Assembly (NCBI RefSeq): GCF_002127325.2
Contig: NC_035433.2
Location: 121,430,326 to 121,494,325, forward strand
DNA length: 64,000 nucleotides
From: Helianthus annuus
Taxonomy: Eukaryota > Streptophyta > Magnoliopsida > Asterales > Asteraceae
Direction: 5' to 3'
Below are positions 1 through 11,769 of the stretch, piece after piece. Positions within the stretch are counted from its first letter, which is position 1. Every line of letters begins with the position of its first letter. The translations under genes were made by a program, and so were the position numbers. Below the pieces are notes generated by a model. That model saw only the letters and a program-made list of their open reading frames with translations, was not told the origin of the DNA and did no database searches.

Positions 1-782
1 ATCAAACACAGACATAATTCAATCTACACATTTCTCATAACACAATCTCTAACATCACTAACCTGTAGCAATAATTCAAAACCCTAACTAATGTGTTGTG
101 CACTCACTAATATCTGCTACACATGTCTCACTTATTCATCTTCACAACTTCAAACACATCTTATCTAATACCTTATGCCAATCAACAAAATCTAATACAT
201 CAATCAGCAATACAATGCACATTCAAAGACCTCACAATCAATTTCAAACATCAATCAATATACAAAATTTCTCAAGGCACAAATTTCAATATCACTAACC
301 TAATGCGCTACTACTCAATAATGTGTCGGTGCCATGAAAAAACATCATAACCTTAACTAATGTGTTAACTTACCAAGGCTCAAGGCTGTATATTTTCCCA
401 ATGTGGTTTGTCCGACGCATCGTCACAAATCTAACAACCGAGTCAATCAAATTATTAGTTAAAGCCCAATAAACAAAGTATACTAATATCCAATCCCGTA
501 AATCAAGCAAACTTATTAGGAAAGACTAACTTTTCAAATTTAAATTCAATTTACAGATTCGAAATTTAAAATCAAAAACATTAATGGCAAACTTTAAAAT
601 TTAAATTTAACATAATAATTGACTTCGAAATTGAAAATTTAAAATCAAACACAATAATGGTTTATTCCAAAATTTAAATTTAGAATAATGATTAACTTCA
701 AAATTTAAATTTTAAAATCTGAAAATCAAATCACTAATATCTAATCCCGTAAATCAAGCAAACTTATTAGGAAGTCTAACCT
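1..782. other. AT-rich non-coding flank
   Basis: No gene is recognised. From about 500 to 1250 short blocks rich in AAATTTAAA alternate with the recurring phrase TCCCGTAAATCAAGCAAACT (seen near 495, 745, 1088 and again near 2819), so the spacer itself was duplicated together with the exon-like pieces described below. A possible minus-strand exon lies near 385-440, with a GTAAGT donor on its low-coordinate side, but it is too short to identify. Confidence 0.4.
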
Positions 783-888
783 TACCAAGCAAAACCAACC
801 GACATGGTACCAATTTACAGCAATAGCAAGCATATCTCTGTCCAACATAGTTGCAGCCAAAAACTCCGGACCATCCAAAATAAACACC
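783..888 (-). pseudogene. candidate exon of B3-like gene remnant
   Basis: On the minus strand an open stretch of about 35 codons is bounded by an AG acceptor (after the minus-strand ATTCATTAG) and a GTAAGG donor. The peptide begins VFILDGPEFLAATML and contains a DG.EFL...L.RDML pattern that resembles the second half of REM-type B3 domains, where a dG..Fl....L..gD block is typical. The similarity is by eye only. It lies downstream, on the same strand, of the four exon-1 copies at 1262-3582. It could be a chance open frame. Confidence 0.3.
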
Positions 889-1261
889 TAATGAATCAAA
901 ATAAAAGCACATCCCTAAAATTACAAATAATATAGTTAAATCATCTCATAAAAAACATCAGGATTTCAAAGCATTCAAAATTTAAAATCAAACACAATAA
1001 TGGTTTACTTCAAAATTTAAATTTAAAATAATGATTGACTTCAAAATTTAAAATTTAAAATCTGAAAATCAAATCACTAATATCCAATCCCGTAAATCAA
1101 GCAAACTTATTAGGAAAGTCTAACCTTTCAAATTTAAATTCAATTTACAGATTCGAAATTTAAAATCAAACACATTAATGGAAAACTTTCAAATTTAAAT
1201 TTAAAATAATGAATGATTTCAAAATTTAAAATTTAAAAATCAAATCACTAAGGAAACATAC

Positions 1262-1327
1262 CAAAAATATAGGATCATGTTCCTCAATCAACTTTAACAA
1301 CGAATGAGAGTTGTTTTTAGGATCCAT
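1262..1327 (-). pseudogene. B3-like exon 1, copy A
   Basis: A 66-nt minus-strand exon with ATG start, 22 codons, then a GTATGT donor. The peptide reads MDPKNNSHSLLKLIEEHDPI and ends in FL. The adjacent intron and upstream leader are also nearly identical to those of copies B and C. No second exon with the motif found next to copy B is visible below it. PSLLKLI...DPIFL fits the first strand of a B3 (REM) DNA-binding domain when followed by the exon at 1635. Confidence 0.45.
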
Positions 1328-1559
1328 AACTGCAAAGGAAGTAACATTGTTTTAAAAAGCATATAATGGTAATATATTTATATAAACAAAGTCTATTTAC
1401 AGAAACCGAATCATAATTCCGAATACAAAAATAATCTTTAACAACAGTAATCTCTTTATAGAAACAAAAACAACTTTAAAATTGAAATCAAAGACATCTT
1501 TAAAGAATTAACAACTAACTAAATACTAAAATTATAACTCAATGACTCACGATAAATCA

Positions 1560-1789
1560 TCATCACTAATTTTAAGACATTGACATATGGAAGTTGTTCT
1601 CCCCACAATAAGGTTGCAAAATCATATGGCATTTCCTATCAATCGAAACAAAAAAAAAAAAAAAAAACATATAAGTTGCAATAACTTATTGTGTGCACAA
1701 AACTGAAAACTTAAGAAACATACCAAAAATATAGGATCATAGTCCTCAATCAACTTTAACAACGAAGGAGCGTTGTTTTCATGATCCAT
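1560..1789 (-). pseudogene. B3-like exon 1 copy B plus exon 2
   Basis: Exon 1 is 1724-1789 on the minus strand: MDHENNAPSLLKLIEDYDPI then FL, followed by GTATGT. Exon 2 starts at 1635 after a TTGATAG acceptor in the same phase, reading EMPYDFATLLWGEQLPYV then NVLKL. Spliced, the pieces give the order PSLLKLI - DPIFL - (I/M)P..FA..L....LP..V.LK, which matches the start of plant REM-type B3 domains (family knowledge). The intron contains a run of T on the coding strand before the acceptor. The remaining B3 strands are not visible, so this is a fragment or a decayed gene. Confidence 0.5.
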
Positions 1790-2148
1790 AACTGCAATGG
1801 AAGTAACCACTGTTTAAAAAAAATATAACGGTAATCTATTTATAGAAACAAAGTCTATTTACAAAAACCGAATCATAATTTCGAATACAAAAATCATCTT
1901 TAACAACACTAATCTATTTATAGAAACAAAAACAACTTTAAAAAGAAATTAAAGACATCTTTAAAGAATTAACAATTAACTAAGTACAAAAATCATAACT
2001 AAATACAAAAAATTATAACTCACAAAACAAACCATAAGAACTTCGAAAGATAATCACATAAAATTTCAAATTAACACCTAAAGACAAAAATAAAAAAGAA
2101 AGAGTATACATATCAAAAAACAAACAACACCAACAAAACTGAACTAAC

Positions 2149-2238
2149 CTGTTTTTGGTCGACGAACAATTCGAAAAATATAGGATCATAGTCCTCAATC
2201 GACTTTAATAACGAAGGAGCATTGTTTTCATTATCCAT
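2149..2238 (-). pseudogene. B3-like exon 1, copy C
   Basis: The same minus-strand exon again, starting MDNENNAPSLLKSIEDYDPI. Here the usual GTATGT donor is lost (TTTTTG changed to TTTTTC, then GAATTG), so the frame continues to a new GTTAGT donor after ELFVDQKQ, making 30 codons instead of 22. This is a directly visible splice-site shift between duplicates. Confidence 0.4.
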
Positions 2239-2494
2239 AACTGCAAAGGAAGTAACCATTGTTTAAAAAAAATATAACGGTAATCTATTTATAGAAACAA
2301 AGTCTATTTACAGAAACCGAATCATAATTTCGAATACAAAAATCATCTTTAACAACACTAATCTATTTATAGAAACAAAAACAGATTTAAAAAGAAATTA
2401 AAGACATCTTTAAAGAATTTAAAACTAATTAAATACAATAATTATAACTAAAATACAAAAAATTATAACTCACAAAACAGTGCAAGATATACCT

Positions 2495-2575
2495 TTTCTT
2501 CAACTTCTCATAGGAACCCATTCAATAGTTCCTTGTAGGGGAAGGAGTCTGAAAGAAGCTCTTCACCTAAAATTA
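2495..2575 (-). other. possible additional minus-strand exon
   Basis: A short minus-strand open stretch after a TTTTAG acceptor encodes LGEELLSDSFPYKELLNGFL and then a stop. It is located between exon-1 copies C and D and might be a terminal or alternative exon. There is no family match by eye and confidence is low. Confidence 0.2.
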
Positions 2576-3516
2576 CAAAACACAAAAAGTTTGTGAGATA
2601 TGCAACTCGAGTACAAAAACAATAGTCAAAGACTCGAAGCATCCCTAAAATTACAAATAATATAGTCAAAGCATCTCATAAAAAAACATCAAGATTTCAA
2701 GGCATACAAAATTTAAAATCAAACACAATAATGGTTTACTTCAAAATTTAAATTTAAAATATTGATTGACTTCAAAATTTAAAATTTAAAATCTGAAAAT
2801 CAAATCACTAATATCCAATCCCGTAAATCAAGCAAACTTATTAGGAAAATCTAACATTTCAAATTTAAATTCAATTTACAGATTCGAAATTTAAAATGAA
2901 ACACATTAATGGAAAACTTTTAAATTTAAAATTTAAATAGAAACCTTAATTCCGGAAAAATTATCATACTAAAAATAAATCACTAAAATTTAAATTTGAG
3001 GTTTAAAAAAAAATCATTAACAAAATTAAAAATTGCTCAAAAATATAAATTTAAAATTTGAATTCCGGAAATAGAAACCCTAATTCTGGAAAATAATCAT
3101 ACTAAAAATAATTCACTAACGAAATTTAAAATTGATCAAAATTTTAAATTTAAAATTTAAATTCCGGAAATATAAATAGAAACCTTAAAATTTTAAATTT
3201 GAGGTTTCAAAAAACGTAAAACCATTTATTTATAGAAACAGAAACCTTAATTCCGCAAAATTATCATACTAAAAATAAATCACTAACGAAATTTAAAATT
3301 GCTCAAAATTTTAAATTTAAAATTTAAAATAGAAACCTCAAAATTTAAAATTTAAAATTTGAATTCTGAAAATTATATCACTAACATCCAATGCCATAAA
3401 TTATCATACTAAATATAAATCACCATTTATTTGCTATAAGTTTAAAACAAAATAAAAAAAGATAAATATCAGTTTACTTAAAATATGATTAGTAATTAGA
3501 ATACACATAAACGTAC

Positions 3517-3582
3517 CAAAAATATCGGGTCATCTTCATCAATAAGTTTTAAAAATGAAGGACTGTTGTGCAAGGGATGCAT
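3517..3582 (-). pseudogene. B3-like exon 1, copy D
   Basis: A diverged fourth copy with the same length (66 nt) and phase, starting MHPLHNSPSFLKLIDEDDPI then FL, with a GTACGT donor. It has the most B3-like sequence (SPSFLKLI). As the most upstream copy on the minus strand it may be the founder of the series. The sequence from 3583 to about 4560 has no clear exon. Confidence 0.45.
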
Positions 3583-4574
3583 ATCTGAAAAATATATATG
3601 AAGGTTTTTAAAAAAATAAAACGGTAAAGTATTTATAGAAAAACAATCAATATTCCTAAATCAACAATCAATAAGCTTTAAAAGATAATTTAATCAATTG
3701 AGAAACTTCCAAATTCAAAAATAAAAAGAAACGGTTTAAAAAAATAAAAAATATTTATTTTTTAGAACCAAAATCAATATTCCGAAGACAAAAACATTAT
3801 ACCGGATGAAAAAATATCAGACCACTGTAAATCTTCATCAACACAATCAAAAAACATCGGACACAATCAAAACATATCATCATCAACAACAAACTAAAAG
3901 ACTGTAAATAAAAATACGAGTAACATGAGAACAAAATCAAAACATCAACAAAATATCATTTCATATGATTGGAATCGGATAATGCAAAATCATCATCAAC
4001 AAACAACCAACAAACAACGAAAAAAAAAGAAATACCGAACAGAAAGGATAAAATCAACCCTACACAAACTTAAAAAAAAAAGAAAACAGCTATAACATTT
4101 AACTAACCTCTGTTGTTTCACGAATGATCGGAGTCCGATTTTATCCAAGATTTAGGGTTCCACATGAAAAACAAAATCAACAAAAATCAGTAACTTTGAT
4201 ATATGTAGATGATGATAATAAAACCTCCGATCTTGATTTTGTTTGCAAAAAAAACAGAAAGATAAATGTTCAATCGCTTGATTAAAGATACACAATAGAT
4301 AAACAACAAATTAAAACAACATAACTTCAATTTTTATGATCAGATCTACAAAGTTTAGGACAAAGAAGAAGTTAATATCATTCGACACAATCTTTATAAA
4401 ATCAGGTTTCTATAGAATTGAATAACATAAATAAAGTAGATTTAGGATCGATTGTGTAGATTACAATCGTGAAACAAAGAAATCAGAAACAATAAAATCA
4501 AAAACATAGAAACATACCTTTGATTGGTTAATAGGATTGATTTGTGTGAAGAAGATGATGTTGCAGAGATTTGG

Positions 4575-4870
4575 CTATGGTTTAGAATTGAGGATCTTGG
4601 TGGTGGTGATAGGAGAGAGGATGCAACTTAGTTTTTTAGGGTTTGTAAAGTGTGTGCAAGAAGAATGAGAAAAAAAAGGAAATATATAATATGACCCGAA
4701 TTTGAAAAACCCGACCCAACTCAATTCGGATCCCGCCTTTTTTCCTTGGAATCGTGATTGTACAAAGCAAATTGGGATTTCCCTCCTAAACCAAATTGTC
4801 ACATCAGCCTAGATGGCCAAAGACAAAGGACACATAGCCCAAATCCATCTCATTTATATATATATATAGA
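4575..4870 (-). promoter_or_regulatory. possible 5' end of Helitron or B3-like gene leader
   Basis: This is less AT-rich than its surroundings. At 4870 the minus strand begins TCTATATATATATAAATGAG directly after an A, the usual A|TC context of a Helitron 5' end; the plant Helitrons at 21518 and 25778 start in a similar way. A 75-codon minus-strand frame (4575-4802) is open but matches nothing I know. It could be the leader of the B3-like fragments or transposon end sequence. Confidence 0.3.
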
Positions 4871-5431
4871 TAAGGACTTATTATTTTTATTATTATTATT
4901 ATTATTTTTTTAACTGCTGAAGCCCCAACTTCAAGATGATTTAAACCGTGATTCTTTGTAAGGGGCAACAGACAAGATAATTTACTACAAAATTAATTTT
5001 AATTAACAAAATATTAATTATTATAAATAGATAATGTGAGACAGAAATTAAGTGATACGGATAAAACTCTATTATATGTCTCATTTGAAGCGAAGTTATC
5101 TTTGCAGGTAAGAAGGCAAGTATCGCTAAAATTATAAAAGATATTAAATCTTTAGCATCTCTTTGAATTAATAACAGATCATCGTATAAGAATCTTTCTT
5201 GGAAATATTGACGTGTTGTTTTTTATTGTAATTTTGAATGTTGTTTTTTCTAGCTTCTTGCTAGTTTGTTCTAAGGAAAGTCATCGTTCAAAAAAATCCA
5301 TTTTAAACAAAAAGCATGAGTGTTTATTAATTTTTCACAGTACTATTTATAAAGTTTATTATGTATCAAGTGTCTGTATATAAATAACATTCCTTTTTTA
5401 TTTGTTATTTAATTGATTTGCTAAGTCAGGT
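4871..5431. other. spacer without recognised gene
   Basis: AT-rich sequence with a short TTATTATTATT tract near 4890. No coding frame, RNA gene or repeat end could be supported. Confidence 0.4.
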
Positions 5432-5440
5432 TTTAATATA

Positions 5441-6798
5441 GACAAAATTACACAAATCAATGTTTATGTTATACCTAAACTGCACTTCATACATTTCACT
5501 ATAAAATCGGTCAAACGCAACCTTTATGTTATGTTTTGTTATATTCTATAATCTTTACAGCTAACTTCGTCCAAAAATTCACTTAAGTCACCTTACATAC
5601 TTTGCATGTGAGGGTATTATCGTCTTTTCATAAGCCTTTTATAACATGAAAGTTGATTTGTGCAAAAACATTATTATATATATAACAGAATATTTTTGGG
5701 GGAAAAACATTATTATTTGTTAATAATTATATATATATATATATACACACATATATATATATATAAATCTTAGATTTAAATTTACTTTATAAAAAATCTA
5801 ATTTTAATATTTATATAAGGTAAATTATAATTAGAGTTTTAAAATTATTTTATAAAAATCTGATTTTGATATTTTTATAAAGTAATAATGATGACAAGAT
5901 AAATTAGTTTTGATGTAAAGTCTAAAAATTCTAATTTTAATATTTTATTAAAATTCTGATAAATTACTTTTTAATATTCAGATTTTAATATTTTTAAATT
6001 TATTTTTAAAAAAATTGATTTTCGTTTTTCTTTTTTTAGTGTCTACGCTGTGTACGACGGTTAATATGATAATTTTTTTTAATAAGAGTGTTTTTTAAAC
6101 TTTTCAAAAAAATTCTCGTGTTTTTTATTAGGGTGTTTTTTAAAGTTTTTTTTTTAAACAGTTATTTTTCGAAAGTGTAACATGTTAGAAAAAGTAACAG
6201 CTGATCAGAACCACAGTTGAGACGCTAAAAAAGAAAAACGAAAATTAGAATTTTTTATAAATTGAAAATATTAAAATCAGAATATTAAAAAGTAAAATAT
6301 CGGAATTTAATAAAATATTAAAATCAGAATTTTATACTTTATTTAAAAAAGTAATTTATCTTGTCATTATTATTTACTTTATAAAAATATTAAAATTAGA
6401 TTTTTATAAAACAAATTTAAAAATTCTGATTATAAATTACCTTATAAAAATATTAAAATCAGATTTTTATAAATAAATTTAAATCTAAATTTTATATATG
6501 TATATATAATTATTAACAAATAATAATGTTTTTCCTAAAAAAATATTCTAGTATATATATTAATGTTATTTTTTGCACAAATCAACATTTATTTTAAAAA
6601 AGGCTCATGAAAAGACCGTAATACCCTCACATGCAAAGTTTGTGATGTGACTTAACTGAATTTTTTGACAACATTATTTGTAAAGGTTATAGAATATAAC
6701 AAAACATTAACATAAAGGTTGGGTTTGGCCGATTTCATAGTAAAAGATATAAAGCGCAGTTTAGGTATAACATAAAGGTTGATTTGTGCAATTTTGTC
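5441..6798. mobile_element. MULE-type foldback element (non-autonomous)
   Basis: Two arms of about 600 bp (5441-6050 and 6210-6798) are imperfect inverted copies of each other around a short centre. The outer ends read GACAAAATTACACAAATCAA on the left and, reverse-complemented, GACAAAATTGCACAAATCAA on the right. The flanks TTTAATATA (5432-5440) and TTTAATTTA (6799-6807) match at 8 of 9 bases, which is the 9-bp duplication typical of Mutator-like elements. There is no transposase, so it must have been mobilised in trans. Confidence 0.75.
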
Positions 6799-6807
6799 TT
6801 TAATTTA

Positions 6808-7275
6808 TATTTATGAAACATAGTTCAGGGTTTTTATTTACCAATTTTGATACTTAAATATCGTTTCGATTAAATGCACATAATCAAAGTTTTGGTTTTC
6901 AATTAGACAATGAGTAGTGGTGACTCATGTTGTTTGGTCTTTGTTGACACGAAGCATCCACGTCAGTAAGGCCTAAAAATTAAGTAAAATGGAGTAGTAG
7001 ATAGACATGCGAAATTAGTGAGTTTGGAATTTAAAAAAACATTAATTAGTCAAGACAAAATCCAATCAATCAAAATATCTTCTTCTCTCTTTTGCATCTC
7101 GTGGTTTAAACCACATACAACCCCCCCCCCCCCCCTCACAACCCAAAAAAAAAACTACCAAACCATATGAGAAGAGGGTGATGTTGAGCATGTGAGTTAG
7201 CCAACTACATGGCCACTATGCGTAGTCTTTAGAATCAACACATGTTTTATGGTTCTTGCTTTCTTGGTTTTGATT
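6808..7275. other. spacer without recognised gene
   Basis: AT-rich sequence with a C homopolymer at about 7121-7135. No gene is visible. Confidence 0.35.
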
Positions 7276-7284
7276 TAAATTTTA

Positions 7285-7611
7285 GAGTAAACTGCCATTT
7301 TGGTCCCTGTGGTTTGGGCATTTTTGCCATTTTAGTCCAAATCTCAAACTTTTTACATCTGGATCCCTGTGGTTTGCATTTTGTTGCCATTTTAGTCCAA
7401 AACTCAAAATCTCTGATTTTTTACTGTTGAAAACTGATCATTTTGTCCTTTAGTGCAGGGGCATTAAAACAGTAAAAAATCAGAGATTTTGAGTTTTGGA
7501 CTAAAATGGCAACAAAATGCAAACCACAGGGACCCAGATGTAAAAAGTTTGAGATTTGGACTAAAATGGCAAAAGTGCTCAAACCACAGGGACCAAAATG
7601 GCAGTTTACTC
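7285..7611. mobile_element. 327-bp MULE-type foldback MITE
   Basis: Almost perfect palindrome. It opens GAGTAAACTGCCATTTTGG and closes with the reverse complement ending GGCAGTTTACTC. It is flanked by an exact 9-bp direct repeat, TAAATTTTA, at 7276-7284 and 7612-7620. The arms contain the phrase GGTCCCTGTGGTTTG and the unpaired centre is about 7430-7465. The 9-bp duplication and long inverted repeats indicate a Mutator-like element. The element at 43040-44503 shares the same end design. Confidence 0.85.
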
Positions 7612-8163
7612 TAAATTTTAAAACAGAAATACTCGATTTCCATCAAAGTTTGGTACGACTGTTTTCTATGATTACTTTTAAAATCATAACAAAGTTTAAT
7701 ATATAAAGACTATAACTGTGAAAGTAAAGCTATAATTTGGGTTAATGTTAAATTATATATATAGCTCGCTAGTTTTGTTTAACAAACCAAAATATATGCA
7801 TATTCTAATGTAAAATAAAATAGAAGCATTTCGTGTAGGAAAAAAGAAGCAAGAAAAAGTCTTGTTTGAATTTCCCTGTGATAAATATTTCAAATATTTT
7901 TCTGCTTCACATTTGTAAATTAAGAAGAATTGTACGAAGCATTTATGAGTTGTACGTACACTCAGTGTTGTCAATTAAATGTCGAGTGTTTCGTTCTTTT
8001 GGTATTCCTAAACTTCAAATTTCACCTGCCAATGTCGAGTCTTTCGTTCTTTTGGTATTCCTAAATTTCAAATTTCACCTGCCAAAACCCTTGAAGAAAT
8101 TTGTAAAAGATAAACAAAGAAAATTTGGGTCATCTCTAATTTAAGCACGGTCTTTGCCTCTTG

Positions 8164-8654
8164 AGGGTGTTCAAAACTATCCGTATCCGAAAATCCGATC
8201 CGAAATATCCGATATCCGAATCTAAAATATCCGAAAAATTGGATATCCGAATTTTTCGGATTCTGATAATGATTTTCAAAATTTTCGGATATTTCGGATA
8301 TCCGAAATATCCGAAAATTTAATTTTTATTTTTTTCGGATATCCGAATATTCGAAAATATCCGAAGTATCCGAAAATATCCGAAATATCCGAAAAATATC
8401 CGAAAAATATCCGAAATATCGGAAAAAGATCCGAAAACTTATATTCGGATATCCGAAATTATCCAAAATATTTGTTTCCGAATATGAAAAATATAATAAA
8501 AAATAAAAATTAAATAAAAAGTTGGATTTTCGGATATCCGGTTCACTATCCGAATCCGTATCCGAAATTTCGGATACGGATTCGGATAGTGAAATCTGAT
8601 ATCCGAAAATTTCGAATATCCGAATTTTCGGATATCCGGTTTTGAACACCCCTA
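8164..8654. mobile_element. ATATCCGAA-rich palindromic MITE
   Basis: The ends are AGGGTGTTCAAAAC and GTTTTGAACACCCCTA. The interior is a low-complexity mixture of GGATATCCGAA and its complement that can fold on itself over the whole length. CTCTTG flanks both sides (8158-8163 and 8655-8660), giving a 6-bp duplication that may be a worn 8-bp one. The reading frame through it is repeat translation, not a gene. Confidence 0.65.
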
Positions 8655-8686
8655 CTCTTGGGTCAATATAAAACTACTATTTTATA

Positions 8687-9647
8687 CAGTGGCGGAACTA
8701 GAAGAAAAATTTAGGGGTATCCTAAATGTTTTTTTACCATACATTTATATAACAGAGCAACTTTTTACTGTATACTCAATGGCCGACCCAACATTTTATT
8801 TGTATGAAGTCACTATTTTATAAGCTTCAATTTCATAGAATGAACGTAAAAATTTCTGGCTCAGTTCAAGTGGGTCCTAACATAAGTTATTTTATCTTCT
8901 TATCTGTACTGATAATTCATCACGAACTTTAATTTAGTATATTAATTCATCATGAACTTTAATTTAGTATATTTGTTAAAGTATTTGAGGTTTTCTAATA
9001 CTAAATAATCTCTACAATAAAGCGTATCACGGATAAAAACATTATTTGGTATTTTATATAGTTTAAAAATAGATGACTTATGATAAAAGGTTGTTATAAT
9101 TAATAAGCTCCATATGAAAATAAAGAAATGAATAAACCAAAAGATAATAAATTGATTAAATAATAAATAATATATTGATTATTGATTAATAAACTAATAG
9201 ATAGTTGATTAAATAGTATAAAACTAATTGAATAATAAGGTGTTAGTTATCAAAGTTAAATTCAATAATAATATGTTAGTTGCCAGAGTTAAATCGTAAA
9301 TAACAAACAAAATAGAAAAGATTGATGTGCTGGTGAACCCACGTGGATTACAACCCACTTCCCATATTTCAAGAGAAAAAAAATTGAATCAAAATAACAA
9401 CACTATAATGGAAGAGTCTCCTTCTTCAACAAGCTCTGCAACGCCGACTGGCCAGATATCTCAATTTTCTTCAAGAGTTTTCATTTTTCTTCTTTAAGTT
9501 TCTCTAATATTATATCCAGCGGTATCCTAATGTTTGCTCAAGGGTATCCAAATACGTAAAACCGAAAAAACAATTTTTTTGGTATTTCGCCCAGAAAGTT
9601 GAGAGTCATCCCGGGCACCCCCTCACCTCCACGTAGATCCGCCCCTG
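8687..9647. mobile_element. hAT-type non-autonomous element
   Basis: It begins CAGTGGCGGAACTAG and ends GATCCGCCCCTG, an imperfect terminal inverted repeat common in plant hAT-like MITEs. The flanks ATTTTATA (8679-8686) and ATTGTATA (9648-9655) agree at 7 of 8 bases. The interior is AT-rich and has no transposase frame. Near the right end is the phrase GGGCACCCCCTCACCTCCAC, another conserved part of this family. Confidence 0.6.
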
Positions 9648-9779
9648 ATTGTATACATCTACAAATGCCATGCAGGGAATAGTGTCAGACAGCTGTTTCG
9701 CACTTCCCTAATAGTCCAACCAAATTATGATTTTCCCCGTATATATTTACAGTTTTGCCATTATTTTTGTTTTTTTCCT

Positions 9780-10375
9780 GTACAAAAAGAGGCATTTGCT
9801 ATGAAGTTTTGCTATGAACAAAAATCAGTCGCAAATTTTCCTACGAATTAGCTACAGACACATTTTGTTACGAATATTTCGTCACAAGTGAAATCCGTAG
9901 CAAATTTGTAGCAAAACTGATGAAATAAAAAAAATAAAAAGATAACGTAGCAAAATCATAAAAATAAATATTTAGAAACTAACAAAAAAAGTTAAATAAA
10001 ATCCGTAGCAAAGTTGAGAATATAAGTATTTAAAAAATAATTAAACAAACTGCCTAGAAAAATTCGTAGCAAATTTAGAAAAAAAATATCTAAACCCAAA
10101 CATAGAAAAACATGTAGCAATATCCATAGCAAGTTTGATGAAATAAATAAAAGAATAACGTAGCAAAACCCTGAAAATAAATAGTTAGAAATTGACTAAA
10201 AAAGTTTAATAAAATCCGTAGCAAGATATATAGCAAAGTTGAGAATACAAGTATTTAAAAACTAACTAAATATAATACCAAGCAAAATTTGTAGCAAAAT
10301 CTAGAAAAATATATCTAAAACCAAACACAGAAAAACTTGTAGCAACATCCGTAGCAAAAACGATAAAAAAGAAAT
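9780..10375. repeat. array of dispersed CGTAGCAAA motifs
   Basis: CGTAGCAAA or its close variants recur more than fifteen times in 600 bp, at irregular 20-60 bp spacing, with some copies in the opposite sense at the left end. Clustered short motifs of this kind are typical of subterminal regions of CACTA (En/Spm) transposons, but no CACTA terminus or duplication was found, so the assignment is only suggestive. Confidence 0.4.
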
Positions 10376-11142
10376 ATTTCAAAACAAGTTAATAACATCG
10401 ATTAAAATCAATAATTGGTCAATCAAAAACACTAATCCATCAATTAAAGACAACCTTACCATATGACCCACTATAACTCATTACGGGCTAATCGGTAAAC
10501 AAAAGCCAGATCGGTTAATCAAAGTCAAAGTTGGTCAAACACTGCTTTAGTCAAACATTTTCAATGTCGGCCAAGTAATAGTTGATCATAGTGAATAATT
10601 TTCAAGTAAGTGATTCATAGTTAAAGACCGGTGTATATTACCCATTACGTCTTATTGCGCTCCATTGTAATACTTATGATCCAATATGACACATTAGGTC
10701 AAACATGGTCATTGTATGAGAAAGTGGTTAATCGTGGTGATTCATGATCGTCGGTCAAGTCATGGTCAATAGTGATGCATGATGATCAAACATAGTGAGT
10801 CATAATCTAACATGGATGTGTATGACCCATTACGACTTATTTTGGAATTCTTTGACATCTAACAATCCATTATGACTTCTTACAACCTCTCTTGACACTT
10901 AAGATGTAATACACCACATTATGTCAGGGATAGTCGGTGCCAGTTAAACTTGGCCAATCAAAGTTATTTATGGTGAAACATAGTCGATAGTTAGTGATAT
11001 CAACCTTAGTGAATCAAGATCATGTACAATGATTTATAGTCAAACATGAGTTTCTACGCCTCATTATTTATCGTTATGAGATATAATGACTCCTTACGAC
11101 CCAAGTTTGACCCATATATGTATATTATGTATTGATTATACC
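10376..11142. other. degenerate GGTCAA/CATTACGACT-rich sequence
   Basis: No gene. GGTCAA, TGGTCAAAC and ACCCATTACGAC-like phrases recur irregularly, suggesting an old decayed tandem or dispersed repeat. Confidence 0.3.
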
Positions 11143-11540
11143 CATGGTTGTAAAACAAGGTTTCCAAGGCCGAGTACTCCCCGATTAGTCGCTACAAGGT
11201 AAGCTGCCGAGGCGACTTTTTTCGACTCCGCCCAATTATTATAAATCGATCAAACGCGATCAACATCGGATCTAGTAGGTCAACTCGGTCCAAGTTTGAC
11301 TTTAAAAAAATAAAACATAATTTCTATGCCTGTCATATTAAAGAAAAAATATAATATTTTCACGTATTTTGTTATAATATTAGTACATTTATGTTATTTG
11401 ACATATATATAATTTCCAAAAAATAATTTCTTTATAGTTTAACATGTCAAAGTACTCCCCGAGTACCCTTCGCCTAGGCCGAGTACTCTCAACTCCCCGG
11501 TCGACCGACTAGAGAGCGCCTAAGGACTTTTGCAACCATG
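11143..11540. mobile_element. CATGGTTGTAAAAC-ended MITE
   Basis: The left end CATGGTTGTAAAACAAGG faces a right end GACTTTTGCAACCATG, and GCCGAGTACTC occurs near both ends. This is a roughly 400-bp element with inverted ends and an AT-rich core. The flanks ATTATA and ATTACA are similar but not identical, so the duplication is uncertain. Confidence 0.5.
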
Positions 11541-11574
11541 ATTACATTTAACAAAATTTTAGGCGTAAGATATT

Positions 11575-11700
11575 CAACCTGAATTAAAAAAAGAAATGGA
11601 ACGTGATTTGGGACGAGAGTGGGTTGAACGAGAGGAGGGGAAACAAAAACTATAAAAACAATTTGAAGATATTTTGGAAAAACTTAGCCGGTAAGTAATC
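11575..11700 (+). pseudogene. possible tail of Harbinger accessory (Myb-like) ORF
   Basis: A short charged frame reads ELKKEMERDLGREWVEREEG and then a stop, followed by more lysine/glutamate-rich codons. Charged C-terminal tails of this kind are typical of the second, Myb-like protein of plant PIF/Harbinger elements, and a Harbinger transposase lies downstream on the same strand. The fragment is too short to be sure. Confidence 0.25.
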
Positions 11701-11769
11701 TTATTTTGTTTTGTATTAGACGGTGTGTAGTGGGGCGGTATGCCCATTCATAGCGCCCGAAAGCGCCCC

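Noticed and set aside
8326..8649. 107-codon minus-strand reading frame
   Set aside because: It translates the ATATCCGAA low-complexity palindrome (repeating IFRYFGY-like peptide) and has no protein character.
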